64,000 nt of DNA from JAEUMG01 sp046349315 (GTDB lineage Bacteria > Pseudomonadota > Alphaproteobacteria > Rhizobiales > Aestuariivirgaceae). Shown here piece by piece: positions 34,218-42,615 of this stretch. Location: NCBI GenBank assembly GCA_046349315.1, contig JAXMCQ010000016.1:1-64000 (forward strand). The letters are read 5' to 3'. The notes under the pieces were generated by a model, which saw only the letters and a list, made by a program, of their open reading frames with translations, was not told the origin of the DNA and did not search any database. Made by a program: the position numbers and the translations under genes. Positions within the stretch are counted from its first letter, which is position 1. The number at the start of each line of letters is the position of its first letter.

Positions 34218-35384
34218 TTAACTTTGCGCCGCTGTGCCTCTTAGCACCAGCGCAGCCTTCGGTCGCCAGCCGACCGAAACCGTGTCTCCGGTGGCAAAGC
34301 GATCGCCTCGATCGGCCTGCCGCGGAATGAGAACCAAAAATTCGCCGAGCGTTGCATGCGCGACGAGATACTCAATGTGTTCACCGAGAAAGATGCGGTT
34401 GCGCAGGACAACCTCGAGCCGGGATGAAACATCCTCCGGCAGGTCGGTCGCTTTGGCAGCCATGACCATCTGCTCGGGCCTGATGCTGAGCACGATGTCT
34501 TCACCGTCGCGTGGCACAGGAGCCGTCGTCGGCGCGCGGCCTTGTGCGGTAAAGCCGTTGGCAAGCGTCACCGGGACAACGCCATTGGCGACCGGACCGG
34601 CGCGGCCGGGGAAGAAGTTCGACCGACCGACGAAATCCGCGACGTAGCGATCAACCGGTTCGTCATAGAGTTCGCGCGGGCTGCCGGCCTGCACGATCTT
34701 GCCTTCGCGCATGATGCAGACTTCATCGCTCATCGATAGCGCCTCTTCCTGGTCATGCGTCACGAGCAGGAAGGTGATGCCGATATTGCGCTGCAGGTTC
34801 TGCAGTTCGATCTGCATTTCGCGCCGCAATTTGCGATCGAGCGCGGCCAGCGGTTCGTCGAGAAGAAGCACCGCCGGGCGATTGATCAAGGCGCGGGCGA
34901 GGGCAACGCGCTGTTGTTGGCCGCCCGATAATTCCCAGGTGCGACGGCCTTCGTACCCGCCGAGCCGCACCATGGCGAGCGCCTCGGCCACCGCCTTCTT
35001 GATCTCCGGCGCGGAAGGGGCTGGGGAACGCTGCCGCAAACCGTAGGAGACATTGGCCTCGACATTGAGGTGCGGAAACAGCGCGTAATGCTGAAACACC
35101 ATGTTGACAGGCCGGCGATAGGCCGGGACATGCGTTACGTCCTGACCGCGGATGAAGACCTTGCCGGATGTCGGCTGTTCGAAACCCGCCATCATCCTGA
35201 GGCATGTCGTCTTGCCGCAGCCTGATGGCCCGAGCAGCGAGACGAATGCGCCGCGCTTGAGGCGCATGTCGACACCATCGACGGCGCGCACATCTCCGTA
35301 GAGTTTCGAGACATTGCGAAACTCGACATCCGGTATGTCGGCTGGTGATACGCTATCGAGCGCTATGGCAGCAGTAATGTTCAT
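34218..35384 (-). CDS. spermidine/putrescine-type ABC ATP-binding protein (PotA-like)
   Basis: A 388-residue ATPase. Walker A is GPSGCGKT, the Q-loop is MVFQHYALFPHL, the signature is LSGGQQQRVALARAL and Walker B is VLLLDEPLAALD, with LVTHDQEEA carrying the switch His. The C-terminal 130 residues are the TOBE regulatory domain found in PotA. It begins immediately after the stop of the XRE-cupin regulator gene (TGA then ATG), indicating coupling, and leads the PotADBC-like importer. Confidence 0.92.
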   Translation of the reverse strand: MNITAAIALDSVSPADIPDVEFRNVSKLYGDVRAVDGVDMRLKRGAFVSLLGPSGCGKTTCLRMMAGFEQPTSGKVFIRGQDVTHVPAYRRPVNMVFQHYALFPHLNVEANVSYGLRQRSPAPSAPEIKKAVAEALAMVRLGGYEGRRTWELSGGQQQRVALARALINRPAVLLLDEPLAALDRKLRREMQIELQNLQRNIGITFLLVTHDQEEALSMSDEVCIMREGKIVQAGSPRELYDEPVDRYVADFVGRSNFFPGRAGPVANGVVPVTLANGFTAQGRAPTTAPVPRDGEDIVLSIRPEQMVMAAKATDLPEDVSSRLEVVLRNRIFLGEHIEYLVAHATLGEFLVLIPRQADRGDRFATGDTVSVGWRPKAALVLRGTAAQS

Positions 35385-35996
35385 TCAGTAGGTTGGCGGG
35401 GCGATCGCCCAAACGACGCGAGTTTTCGAATTGCCGGGATTGCGCGAACGGTGCGGTTCCTCGCTCGAGAAGGCAAAACTGTCGCCGGCCTCGAGCACGA
35501 AGTACCGCTCGCCCACCCAGATTTCGAGCGTTCCTTCGAGAACCAGACCCGTTTCCTCGCCGCGATGGGCGTAAGGTTCGCTGCCGCTCTCGGCGCCGGG
35601 CGGCAATTCGCATAGGATGAGTTCGAGACCACGGCTCAAGTTTGGAGAGAGGAGGGAGTCCTTGACCCCACCATTGAATGACAAGGCCCGTCGATTGCGC
35701 TGGCGGACGATGTAGTCGCGCTCAAAAGCGCTCACCGGATCGGCGGGGAGGAAGAACCAGCTTATGGTGACATCGAGTGCACGGCTGATCGCATGCAGTG
35801 ACTTGACTGAAGGGCTCGATACGCCGCGCTCGATCTGGCTCAGATGGCCGACGGAAAGACCACTGGCGCGCGCCAGTTCGGCAAGCGTCCTGTTCTTGGC
35901 AATGCGCAAATCGCGCACGGCTCTTCCGACGAAATCGTGGTTGGCAACCGTGTCGGTTTCCCCGACTTCGGTGGCCCGAGCTGCCCTTGCGGCCAT
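35385..35996 (-). CDS. XRE-family regulator with cupin domain (PuuR-like)
   Basis: A 203-residue regulator. Residues 25-80 form a helix-turn-helix (TLAELARASGLSVGHLSQIERG, then SPSVKSLHAISRALDV). Residues 130-200 form a cupin (YAHRGEETGLVLEGTLEIWVG; AGDSFAFSSEEPHRSRNPG). PuuR and relatives of this layout repress polyamine or amino-acid genes. The ATG at 35996 has AGGGAG upstream; the open frame before it is not needed. Its stop abuts the ATPase start, making it the probable local regulator of the importer (inference). Confidence 0.9.
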   Translation of the reverse strand: MAARAARATEVGETDTVANHDFVGRAVRDLRIAKNRTLAELARASGLSVGHLSQIERGVSSPSVKSLHAISRALDVTISWFFLPADPVSAFERDYIVRQRNRRALSFNGGVKDSLLSPNLSRGLELILCELPPGAESGSEPYAHRGEETGLVLEGTLEIWVGERYFVLEAGDSFAFSSEEPHRSRNPGNSKTRVVWAIAPPTY

Positions 35997-36051
35997 GACG
36001 TCTCCCTGCCTCCCACTATGGGCGCGCAGGTGAAAAAAGCAAAGCCGATTT

Positions 36052-37005
36052 TCACTCAGGCTTGGAGGCCTCGGCGAAGCGGGTAACCGCCGCACAGATC
36101 GCAGCAAAGCTCTCCGCAGCACGGCGGGAGATGTTGCGGGCTCGGAGGTAGCCATGAACGAGCTGCGGCTCGTTTCGGTATTCGGCAGCGACTCCGGCTT
36201 CGGCGAGCCGCGCCACATAGTCGGAACCGTCGTCGCGCAGAGGATCGATGTCGGCAGTGACGACAAAGGCTGGCGCGAGGCCTGAGAAATTGCGCGCGAG
36301 CAGGGGAGATATTTCAGGATCGCCAATCTCGCTCCGCTCGACGCCGCCGCTTCTGACCTTTGAATAGTGCAAGCATTCGGCGCGGGTCAGCATCGGGGCT
36401 TCCGCGTTCTCCAGATAGGAACCTCCATTGGCATCGCCACCAAGCCCCGGATAGATGAGAACCTGTCCTGCCGGCTGCTTGTGGCCACGCGCCTGGCAGC
36501 GCAGGCACAGGGCAGCGGCAAGATTTCCGCCTGCACTGTCGCCGGCAGCGATCAGGCAAGGATAGTGCTCGCCAAGCCCCAGATAGGCGGCCTCGGCATC
36601 GTCGAGCTGGGCGGGGTGCAAATGCTCTGGCGCCAGGCGATAGTCGATCGAGACGACATCGATACCGGTTTTGGCCGTCATTTCCGCACAAACATCGTCA
36701 TGGCTGTCGAGGCCGCCGAGCACGAAACCGCCGCCGTGGAAATACAGCACCGCGACATCGGGATGGGCGTGTTGCGCCGATCGATAGCGTCGCGCGGGGA
36801 TCATGCGCGAAGGGTCGCTCGCGGCTATGGTAAAATCTTCAGTCGTGATCGAGGCGGGCCGCGGCGCGCGAAACGCGGCAGCATAGCGGTCGTAAAGCGC
36901 GCGGTTCTGAGCGGTGGAGTGGCCGAAGGTATCGGCCGGGTAAAACGCCAAGGTCCTTTCGATAAACGCGATTACGTCCGGATCGCTCGGCATCGGGTAC
37001 GCCAC
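36052..37005 (-). CDS. alpha/beta hydrolase, hormone-sensitive-lipase family esterase
   Basis: A 317-residue esterase. The oxyanion motif is FHGGGFVLGG (about 89-98), the nucleophile is AGDSAGGNLA (Ser near 163), the acid is in TADIDPLRDD and the His in LVHGYLRAR. These are the family IV (HSL) hallmarks. It is the first gene of the leftward run, 55 bp before the XRE-cupin regulator. It may release an alcohol or acid from an imported ester, but the substrate is not known. Confidence 0.88.
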   Translation of the reverse strand: MAYPMPSDPDVIAFIERTLAFYPADTFGHSTAQNRALYDRYAAAFRAPRPASITTEDFTIAASDPSRMIPARRYRSAQHAHPDVAVLYFHGGGFVLGGLDSHDDVCAEMTAKTGIDVVSIDYRLAPEHLHPAQLDDAEAAYLGLGEHYPCLIAAGDSAGGNLAAALCLRCQARGHKQPAGQVLIYPGLGGDANGGSYLENAEAPMLTRAECLHYSKVRSGGVERSEIGDPEISPLLARNFSGLAPAFVVTADIDPLRDDGSDYVARLAEAGVAAEYRNEPQLVHGYLRARNISRRAAESFAAICAAVTRFAEASKPE

Positions 37006-37067
37006 GACACACTCCTTGGAAGCGAGGCCGGAACCGATCCGGTTCCGGCCGCAGTAGAACTAGACCG

Positions 37068-37322
37068 TCAAGCTCGCTTGATGAGCTTGATGATCACCAG
37101 CACGATGATCGCGCCGATGGCCGCGGAGAGGATCGATCCGATCCACCCACCGCCGAGGCTGAAACCCAGAGTCGGGAACAGCCAGCTCGCGACGATAGCG
37201 CCGATGATGCCGACGACGATATCGCCGATCAACCCGAAGCCGCCACCCTTGACCACCTGTCCGGCCAGCCAACCGGCGATGGCGCCGATGATCAGCGCAA
37301 CAATTAAACCTTCAAGTCCCAT
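37068..37322 (-). CDS. GlsB/YeaQ/YmgE-family small membrane protein
   Basis: An 84-residue hydrophobic protein with three membrane helices and Gly-rich turns (GAIAGWLAGQVVKGGGFGLIGDIVVGIIGAI), the transglycosylase-associated (GlsB/YeaQ/YmgE) family. Members are stress-induced inner-membrane proteins of unclear activity. GGAGGG lies 4 bp before the ATG at 37322, which matches family length; an upstream ATG at 37397 adds a non-homologous extension. Confidence 0.85.
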   Translation of the reverse strand: MGLEGLIVALIIGAIAGWLAGQVVKGGGFGLIGDIVVGIIGAIVASWLFPTLGFSLGGGWIGSILSAAIGAIIVLVIIKLIKRA

Positions 37323-37409
37323 TTGTCCCTCCAGTTTCCCGCCACGCCCGCCCAGCCCATCGGGACGAAATCGCAGCACTGGGGACTTTATGCTCAATCG
37401 CCGATTCGG

Positions 37410-38192
37410 TCACCCTTGCCGGTGCTTGCGCAGGAAGGCGAGGACTGGCGGCGCAACCTGGTTGGCGGCTTCAAGCAGAATGGCATGGCGCAGAACCGGC
37501 AGGATGACCAGTTCCGATCGGGGCAATTGCCCGGCGATGAACTGGTTGAGGCGCGGATTGCAGCCGCCATCATTCTCTCCCGTGAGCACGAGCGAAGGCT
37601 TGTCGATCTCATGCAGCCATGGCGCCATTTCGGTCTCGGCGTAGATATCGAAAACGCTCAGGAAAACGTCCGGATCGGTGTCGATGACCTGCTTCAAGCG
37701 ACGCTCGATCACCTCCGGCCGGGCCTGCGCAAATTCGGGGGTGAACCACCGGTCTTTCAGCGTTTCGAGGACCGGCGCGATACCCTTCTGGCGCATCGCC
37801 GCAACCACGCCCTTGACCTTCGCACTGTCGTCAGCCGTACGCCCTGCCGCCGTCGAGAGCAGCCCAAGCGAGATCACCCGCTCGGGGTATTTCCGCGCAT
37901 AGGCAGGCCCGATCATGCCGCCCAGCGAATGGCCCATGAAATGCGCGCGCCCGATGCCAAGCTCGGCGCGTAATGCCTCGAGATCCTCGACAAGATCCTC
38001 GAGCGTATAGGGTGGCCGCGGCGTTGGCGACTTGTCATGGCCGCGCAGGTCGTATGCGATGCAGCGGAATTCGCCCTTGAGGCGCTCGACGAGCCCGTCC
38101 CAGGAATGGCGCGAGGCGCCGATCCCGTGGATCAGGAACAGGGGAGGGCCTTCGCCCTCGACGGAGAAGGCGGAGCGGATAGGCTTGGGCAT
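37410..38192 (-). CDS. alpha/beta hydrolase (meta-cleavage/haloperoxidase-like fold)
   Basis: A 260-residue hydrolase with the oxyanion loop LIHGIGASRHSW, nucleophile FMGHSLGGMIG (Ser near 98), an acid in LVLTGENDGGCNP and His in LPVLRHAILLEAANQV. It lies 4 bp after the tautomerase gene, third in a leftward operon with a luciferase-like monooxygenase. This order (oxygenase, 4-OT-like tautomerase, C-C or ester hydrolase) resembles ring-cleavage product degradation; the actual substrate is unknown. Confidence 0.85.
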   Translation of the reverse strand: MPKPIRSAFSVEGEGPPLFLIHGIGASRHSWDGLVERLKGEFRCIAYDLRGHDKSPTPRPPYTLEDLVEDLEALRAELGIGRAHFMGHSLGGMIGPAYARKYPERVISLGLLSTAAGRTADDSAKVKGVVAAMRQKGIAPVLETLKDRWFTPEFAQARPEVIERRLKQVIDTDPDVFLSVFDIYAETEMAPWLHEIDKPSLVLTGENDGGCNPRLNQFIAGQLPRSELVILPVLRHAILLEAANQVAPPVLAFLRKHRQG

Positions 38193-38196
38193 AGCT

Positions 38197-38394
38197 TCAC
38201 TTGTCCGGATATTTGTCGGCCATCAATTCCCCGGCCGTGCCCCAGTCTTCTTTTTCAACATCGGCGATGACCACAGTGACGCTTTCCGGTTTCCCGCCGC
38301 AAGCGCGCAGAAATCCATCCGTCAGTTCCTTGACGAGCGCTCGCTTCTGATCGCGCGTGCGCCCTTTGAACATTTCAACCCGTATGACCGGCAC
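38197..38394 (-). CDS. 4-oxalocrotonate-tautomerase-family protein
   Basis: A 65-residue tautomerase subunit. After removal of the start Met the N-terminal Pro (MPVIRVEMFKGRT) serves as the catalytic base; Arg12 and the VTVVIADVEKEDWGTAG stretch are typical. It should form hexamers. It lies between the LLM monooxygenase (15 bp) and the hydrolase (4 bp), within one operon. The substrate may be an enol or halo-acid; it is not decidable. Confidence 0.88.
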   Translation of the reverse strand: MPVIRVEMFKGRTRDQKRALVKELTDGFLRACGGKPESVTVVIADVEKEDWGTAGELMADKYPDK

Positions 38395-38409
38395 GTTCTT
38401 CCCCTTGTA

Positions 38410-39444
38410 TCAAGCGACTTTCTGTTTTGGCACGAAATGCGGCAGCACATCCGCGCCAAATCGTTCCATGCACTCCAACGCCTCGTCATTGGAATGCCCG
38501 ATATTCACGTTCATGATGAAATCATTGACGCCGAGCTCGTGATAGAGGCCGAGCCGGTCGACCATCTCGGCCGCCTGGCAGATGATGATTGACTGCTTGA
38601 ACTCCTCCATCGTCTGCATGAGCGGCAGATGCCGGATGGCGCCATTCTCGACGATGCCGGGCCCGGTGAAGACATTATGGAACCGGCCGTAATAATCATA
38701 GGCAAGTTCGAGCTTGGCGCGCGCGTCGGCTTCCGACTTGGCGACGCAGCACACGCGTGATAGCGCCAGGCGCAGATGTTTGCCGGCAGCGCCAAGCGAT
38801 TGCCTGCCGCGTGTGAAGGCATCGACCTGTTCCTTCATCTTCTCGACCGTCGCATTGAGCGGCGTCGTCTGGATATGGAAGCCGCGCTTGACCGAAGCCT
38901 CGATTGCTTCCGGGATCAGCGCCGCCATCATGATCTGCGGCATTGGCTTGGTAACCGGCCGCGGCATGACGGTGATCGGCTCGAAATTATAGTACTTGCC
39001 CTTCCACGAAACTTCTTCGCGCGTGAACAGCGCCATCAGCACATCGAGCGATTCATCGAAGCGTTCGCGCGATTCCTCGATGGGTTTGCCCATGCGCGCC
39101 AATTCATAGGCGAAGGCACCACGTCCGACGCCCAAGATCAAGCGCCCTTCGCAGAGAATGTCGGCCTGGATGGCGCTCCCCGCAAACACGCGCATGTCGT
39201 GCAACGGCAGCACGCAGACCGAAGTGACGATCTCCAGATTGCGGGTGACGGAGGCAATCTTCACCGCCATCTGCAACGGGTCTGGCACGAGCAGGATGTT
39301 TATGAGGTGATGTTCCGGAATAGTCACGCCGCGATAGCCCAGACGGTCGCAGAGCTTCGCCTGTGCAATCATATCGGCATAAAGCCGGTCGCCGCCATAG
39401 CGGGTGTCGGGATAGTAAGCGGAGAGGAAGTGATTGAATTCCAT
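38410..39444 (-). CDS. LLM-class flavin-dependent monooxygenase (luciferase-like)
   Basis: A 344-residue bacterial-luciferase-family protein. It begins MEFNHFLSAYYPDTRYGG and has GYRGVTIPEHHLI (about 36-48) for flavin/substrate contact. GRLILGVGRGAFAYELARMG (about 100-119) and the phosphate-binding central region follow. Such enzymes use reduced flavin and oxygen on diverse substrates, so a flavin reductase must be supplied elsewhere. The start is the ATG at 39444; the very long open frame upstream crosses the divergent LysR gene and is a shadow. First gene of the leftward three-gene operon. Confidence 0.88.
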   Translation of the reverse strand: MEFNHFLSAYYPDTRYGGDRLYADMIAQAKLCDRLGYRGVTIPEHHLINILLVPDPLQMAVKIASVTRNLEIVTSVCVLPLHDMRVFAGSAIQADILCEGRLILGVGRGAFAYELARMGKPIEESRERFDESLDVLMALFTREEVSWKGKYYNFEPITVMPRPVTKPMPQIMMAALIPEAIEASVKRGFHIQTTPLNATVEKMKEQVDAFTRGRQSLGAAGKHLRLALSRVCCVAKSEADARAKLELAYDYYGRFHNVFTGPGIVENGAIRHLPLMQTMEEFKQSIIICQAAEMVDRLGLYHELGVNDFIMNVNIGHSNDEALECMERFGADVLPHFVPKQKVA

Positions 39445-39532
39445 CGGGAAATCCGTGCTTAGGCGGCTGCCTGTCGATCTTGTCATGCTGGCAGAAATCG
39501 ATATCCTTGAAAAACGAATATTTTTGCCGATT

Positions 39533-39549
39533 ATGTTCGGAAAATCCGA
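39533..39549 (+). promoter_or_regulatory. LysR-type operator between LLM operon and lysR gene
   Basis: GTTCGGAAAATCCGAAC is a perfect 7-3-7 palindrome containing the T-N11-A pattern of LysR boxes, 9 bp before the LysR ATG. A plausible promoter precedes it (TTGAAA at 39505-39510 with an AT-rich -10 near 39529). The site position suits autorepression and control of the divergent LLM operon. Confidence 0.6.
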
Positions 39550-39558
39550 ACTAGTCCG

Positions 39559-40428
39559 ATGAACCTCGAAGAACTCAAGACATTCCTTGCCGTCGTCGAA
39601 GCGGGCAGCCTCATCGCCGCATCGCGTCGCCTCAACGTGACCCAATCGACCGTCACGGCGCGTATAAATGCGCTCGAAGACGAGATCGGCCAGAAACTCC
39701 TGCATCGCAACAAGTCCGGTGCCGAGCTCACTTCTCCGGGCTTCAAGTTCAAGCGCTATGCGGAACTCATGGTGCAGCTGTGGCGCCAAGCCCGCTATGA
39801 GGTCTCGTTGCCGAAAGGCTTTGTCGGCGTCTGCAATCTGGGGCTTGATTTCGATCTCTGGGATGATGCCGGGCGCACATTCCTGGAATTCGCCCGCGCC
39901 GAAGCGCCTGGCGTAGCCCTCGCCATCTGGCCGGGCGAGCAGCGCCAGCTCGATCGCTGGCTCTCGATCGGGCTGATCGACGTTGCCTTCTGCTACGCTC
40001 CGCAATCGGGCGGTAATTTCGCAACCCGCACGCTTCTTGATGACGAACTCATCCTCGTCTCGGATAAGCCGATGACGGCACCAGATCTCGGTCCTTCCTA
40101 TGTCTATGTCGATCACGGTGAGGAATTCCGCCGCCTTCATGCCGCGGCCTATCCCGGCGATACGACCTCGGCCCTGACGATCGCGTCCTCGCAATGGGCT
40201 ATTGATCATCTGCTGCGTTCCGGCGGCGCCGGCTACATCACCAGGCGCCATGCAAAGCCGTGGCTCGCTGCGGGCCGCCTGCATCATGTCGCAATGGCCC
40301 CACATTTCACGCGCCGCGCTTATGTCGTGGAGGTCGCACAGGCGACGGCGGCTTGGCCATGGTTCGAAGCGGCGATTGCGGCTGTGCACGCCGCCTGCCA
40401 TAGGGACAGCGGCAATTTCGGGGGATGA
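39559..40428 (+). CDS. LysR-family transcriptional regulator
   Basis: A 289-residue regulator with the LysR winged helix at residues 1-60 (MNLEELKTFLAVVEAGSL; RRLNVTQSTVTARINALE) and a periplasmic-binding-type effector domain after about 90. The effector domain is somewhat divergent (GVCNLGLDFDLWDDAGRTF). It is divergent from the luciferase-like monooxygenase operon and is followed by the aminotransferase and methyltransferase genes in the same direction, so it may regulate both sides. Confidence 0.9.
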   Translation: MNLEELKTFLAVVEAGSLIAASRRLNVTQSTVTARINALEDEIGQKLLHRNKSGAELTSPGFKFKRYAELMVQLWRQARYEVSLPKGFVGVCNLGLDFDLWDDAGRTFLEFARAEAPGVALAIWPGEQRQLDRWLSIGLIDVAFCYAPQSGGNFATRTLLDDELILVSDKPMTAPDLGPSYVYVDHGEEFRRLHAAAYPGDTTSALTIASSQWAIDHLLRSGGAGYITRRHAKPWLAAGRLHHVAMAPHFTRRAYVVEVAQATAAWPWFEAAIAAVHAACHRDSGNFGG

Positions 40429-40432
40429 TCGC

Positions 40433-41539
40433 GTGAACGACCTGCCGGTAACACCCTTGGTACGCTCGCTGCCGTCGAGCGTTCCTTTTGTCGGGCCAGA
40501 AACGCTTGAGCGTCGGCGTGGCGCGCCATTCCGGGCGCGCCTTGGTGCCAATGAAAATGGTTTTGGCCCGGCGCCTTCTGTCGTTGCCGCGATTGCCGGA
40601 GCCACCGGGCAGAGCTGGAAATATTGCGATCCGGAGAACTTCGAGCTGAAGCAGGCGTTGGCTGCCCATCTCGGCATTTCAGCGGATAACGTCGTGGTGG
40701 GCGAGGGGATCGACGGGCTCTTTGGCTACACCGTGCGCATGTTCGTTGAGCCGGGTGTCTCCGTCGCAACATCGCAGGGCGCTTATCCCACTTTCAATTT
40801 CCATGTCGCTGGCTATGGCGGCCGTTTGGTCACCGTGCCTTATGCGAATGACCGAGAAGACCCTAAAGCACTGGCCGATCTCGCGCGGCGCGAAGGGGCA
40901 CGGCTGGTCTTCCTTGCAAATCCCGACAATCCCATGGGCTCATGGTGGCCCGCTGCGGACGTCACCAGATTGATCGACAATCTGCCCGATGGTGCGCTGC
41001 TCTGCCTCGATGAGGCCTATGGCGAATTCGCCCCCGATGGCACCTTGCCGCCTCTCGATGTGTCAGACCCCCGCGTCATCCGCTTCCGCACCTTTTCAAA
41101 AGCCTATGGCCTCGCAGGCCTACGGGTTGCCTATGCGATCGGCGAGAAGGAGACGATCAAGAGCTTCGACAAGGTCCGCAATCATTTTGGCGTCAACAGA
41201 TTGGCGCAGGTCGCCGCACTCGCTGCGCTCGCCGATCAGACCTATCTCTCCGAAGTCATCGCCAAGGTGAAAGCTGCGCGCGAGCGCATCGCCGCGATCG
41301 CCCGTGACAATGACCTCGAGCCGCTGCCCTCGGCCACGAACTTCGTGACTATCGATTGCGGCCATGACGGGGCGTTCGCGCGCCGCGTGCTGGAGGAACT
41401 CGCCAAGCGGGATGTCTTCGTGCGCATGCCGGGCGTCGCACCCCTCGATCGCTGCATTCGCATCAGTGCCGGTCCTGACTCCGAACTGGATTATCTGGCG
41501 CGCGTCCTTCCCGGCGCGCTGAAGGCGGCGCGCGGCTGA
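40433..41539 (+). CDS. class I/II PLP aminotransferase (HisC-like)
   Basis: A 368-residue fold-type I aminotransferase. It has LGANENGFGPAPSV at the N-terminus, LANPDNPMGSWW with the ring-stacking Asn, LCLDEAYGEF with the PLP Asp, and RTFSKAYGLAGLRVAYAIG with the Schiff-base Lys. It resembles histidinol-phosphate or aromatic aminotransferases, but sits outside a his operon. The GTG at 40433 follows the LysR stop with GGGGA upstream; there is no ATG near it. It is coupled to the methyltransferase (TGATG overlap), so the keto or amino acid may be the methyl-transfer substrate (inference). Confidence 0.82.
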   Translation: MNDLPVTPLVRSLPSSVPFVGPETLERRRGAPFRARLGANENGFGPAPSVVAAIAGATGQSWKYCDPENFELKQALAAHLGISADNVVVGEGIDGLFGYTVRMFVEPGVSVATSQGAYPTFNFHVAGYGGRLVTVPYANDREDPKALADLARREGARLVFLANPDNPMGSWWPAADVTRLIDNLPDGALLCLDEAYGEFAPDGTLPPLDVSDPRVIRFRTFSKAYGLAGLRVAYAIGEKETIKSFDKVRNHFGVNRLAQVAALAALADQTYLSEVIAKVKAARERIAAIARDNDLEPLPSATNFVTIDCGHDGAFARRVLEELAKRDVFVRMPGVAPLDRCIRISAGPDSELDYLARVLPGALKAARG

Positions 41540-42615
41540 TGAGTTTGGGCGAGAACTCCACTGCACCTGCTCCCATGGAAGGGAGCGGTGCTTATAACCG
41601 CAATTCCCGCGTCCAGGCTGCGGGGCTTGCGGCGGCTATTCCATACTTCGACGATGCCGCACGCGCCTGCGCTCTCGCGCCTGCACCGGAACCGATCGTC
41701 ATTGCCGATTACGGTGCCTCGGAAGGGCACAATTCGTTCGCCCCAATGGCTGCGGCGATCGCTAGGCTCCGTCAGCGCACATCAAAGAATCGCGCCATAT
41801 CGGTGATCCATACCGATCTTCCGAGCAATGATTTCAATGCGCTGTTCCGGGCCCTTGCCAACGATCCCGACAGCTACGCGCGCGGCGATACGGCCGCCTT
41901 TCCATCCGCCGTCGGCCGCAGTTTCTACGAGCAGATCCTGCCCTCCAATACCGTGACGCTCGGCTGGACTTCATGGGCCGTACAATGGCTGAGCCGCATC
42001 CCAGGGCCGATCCCCGATCACGTCCAGATTGCCTGCAGCAGCGACCCTGCCGCGCACGCCGCCTACGCGGCACAGGCTGGCGCGGATTGGCGCAGCTTCC
42101 TGACCCACCGCGCACAGGAATTGCGTGCCGGCGGCCAATTGGTGATCCTCACCATGGCGTTCACCGATGATGGCGATTTCGGCTACGGCGCGGTGCTTGC
42201 CGCGATGTACGGCGCGATGACCGATCTCGTCGCTGACGGCAAGCTGAGCGAAGCTGAGCTTGCGCGCATGGCGATCCCGACAGTCGGGCGCGGCCGCGCT
42301 GAGCTGCTCGCACCATTCGGTACGACGCAGCGCTTTGCTGGACTTGCGATCGAGCAACTCGACATCTTTCTAGGCGAGGATCGCATCTGGGAGCAGTATG
42401 AACGAGACCATGATGCCGCCGCCTATGGTGCCCGCTGGGCGGCCTTCTCTCGCGCCTCGGTTTTCCCGACTCTCGCCTTGGCTCTTGATGACCCGGCGAA
42501 GGCTCGCGCGTTTCTCGCTGACGCTGAATCTCGTATGGCCGCGCGCCTCGAAAAGCATCCCGAGCCCAGCGCCATACCGCTGGCGCGGCTGCGTCTGTCG
42601 AAAGAAGAGCGCTAA
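41539..42615 (+). CDS. SABATH-family SAM-dependent carboxyl methyltransferase
   Basis: A 358-residue protein closely following the plant SABATH layout. It has a MEGSGAYNRNSRVQAAGL opening, SAM loop IADYGASEGHNSF (about 56-68; plants IADLGCSSGPNT), HTDLPSNDFNALFRAL and SFYEQILPSNTVTLGWTSW, followed by AVQWLSRIP. Characterised members methylate the carboxylate of salicylate, jasmonate, indole-acetate or gibberellins; bacterial roles are poorly known. It is translationally coupled to the aminotransferase. The acid methylated here is unknown. The gene ends with a 4-bp overlap of the convergent DUF4126 gene. Confidence 0.85.
   Translation: MSLGENSTAPAPMEGSGAYNRNSRVQAAGLAAAIPYFDDAARACALAPAPEPIVIADYGASEGHNSFAPMAAAIARLRQRTSKNRAISVIHTDLPSNDFNALFRALANDPDSYARGDTAAFPSAVGRSFYEQILPSNTVTLGWTSWAVQWLSRIPGPIPDHVQIACSSDPAAHAAYAAQAGADWRSFLTHRAQELRAGGQLVILTMAFTDDGDFGYGAVLAAMYGAMTDLVADGKLSEAELARMAIPTVGRGRAELLAPFGTTQRFAGLAIEQLDIFLGEDRIWEQYERDHDAAAYGARWAAFSRASVFPTLALALDDPAKARAFLADAESRMAARLEKHPEPSAIPLARLRLSKEER

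Noticed and set aside
39445..40677. Upstream extension of the luciferase-like gene to a 755-residue frame
   Set aside because: It crosses the divergent LysR and aminotransferase genes and shows no family features; the true start is the ATG at 39444.
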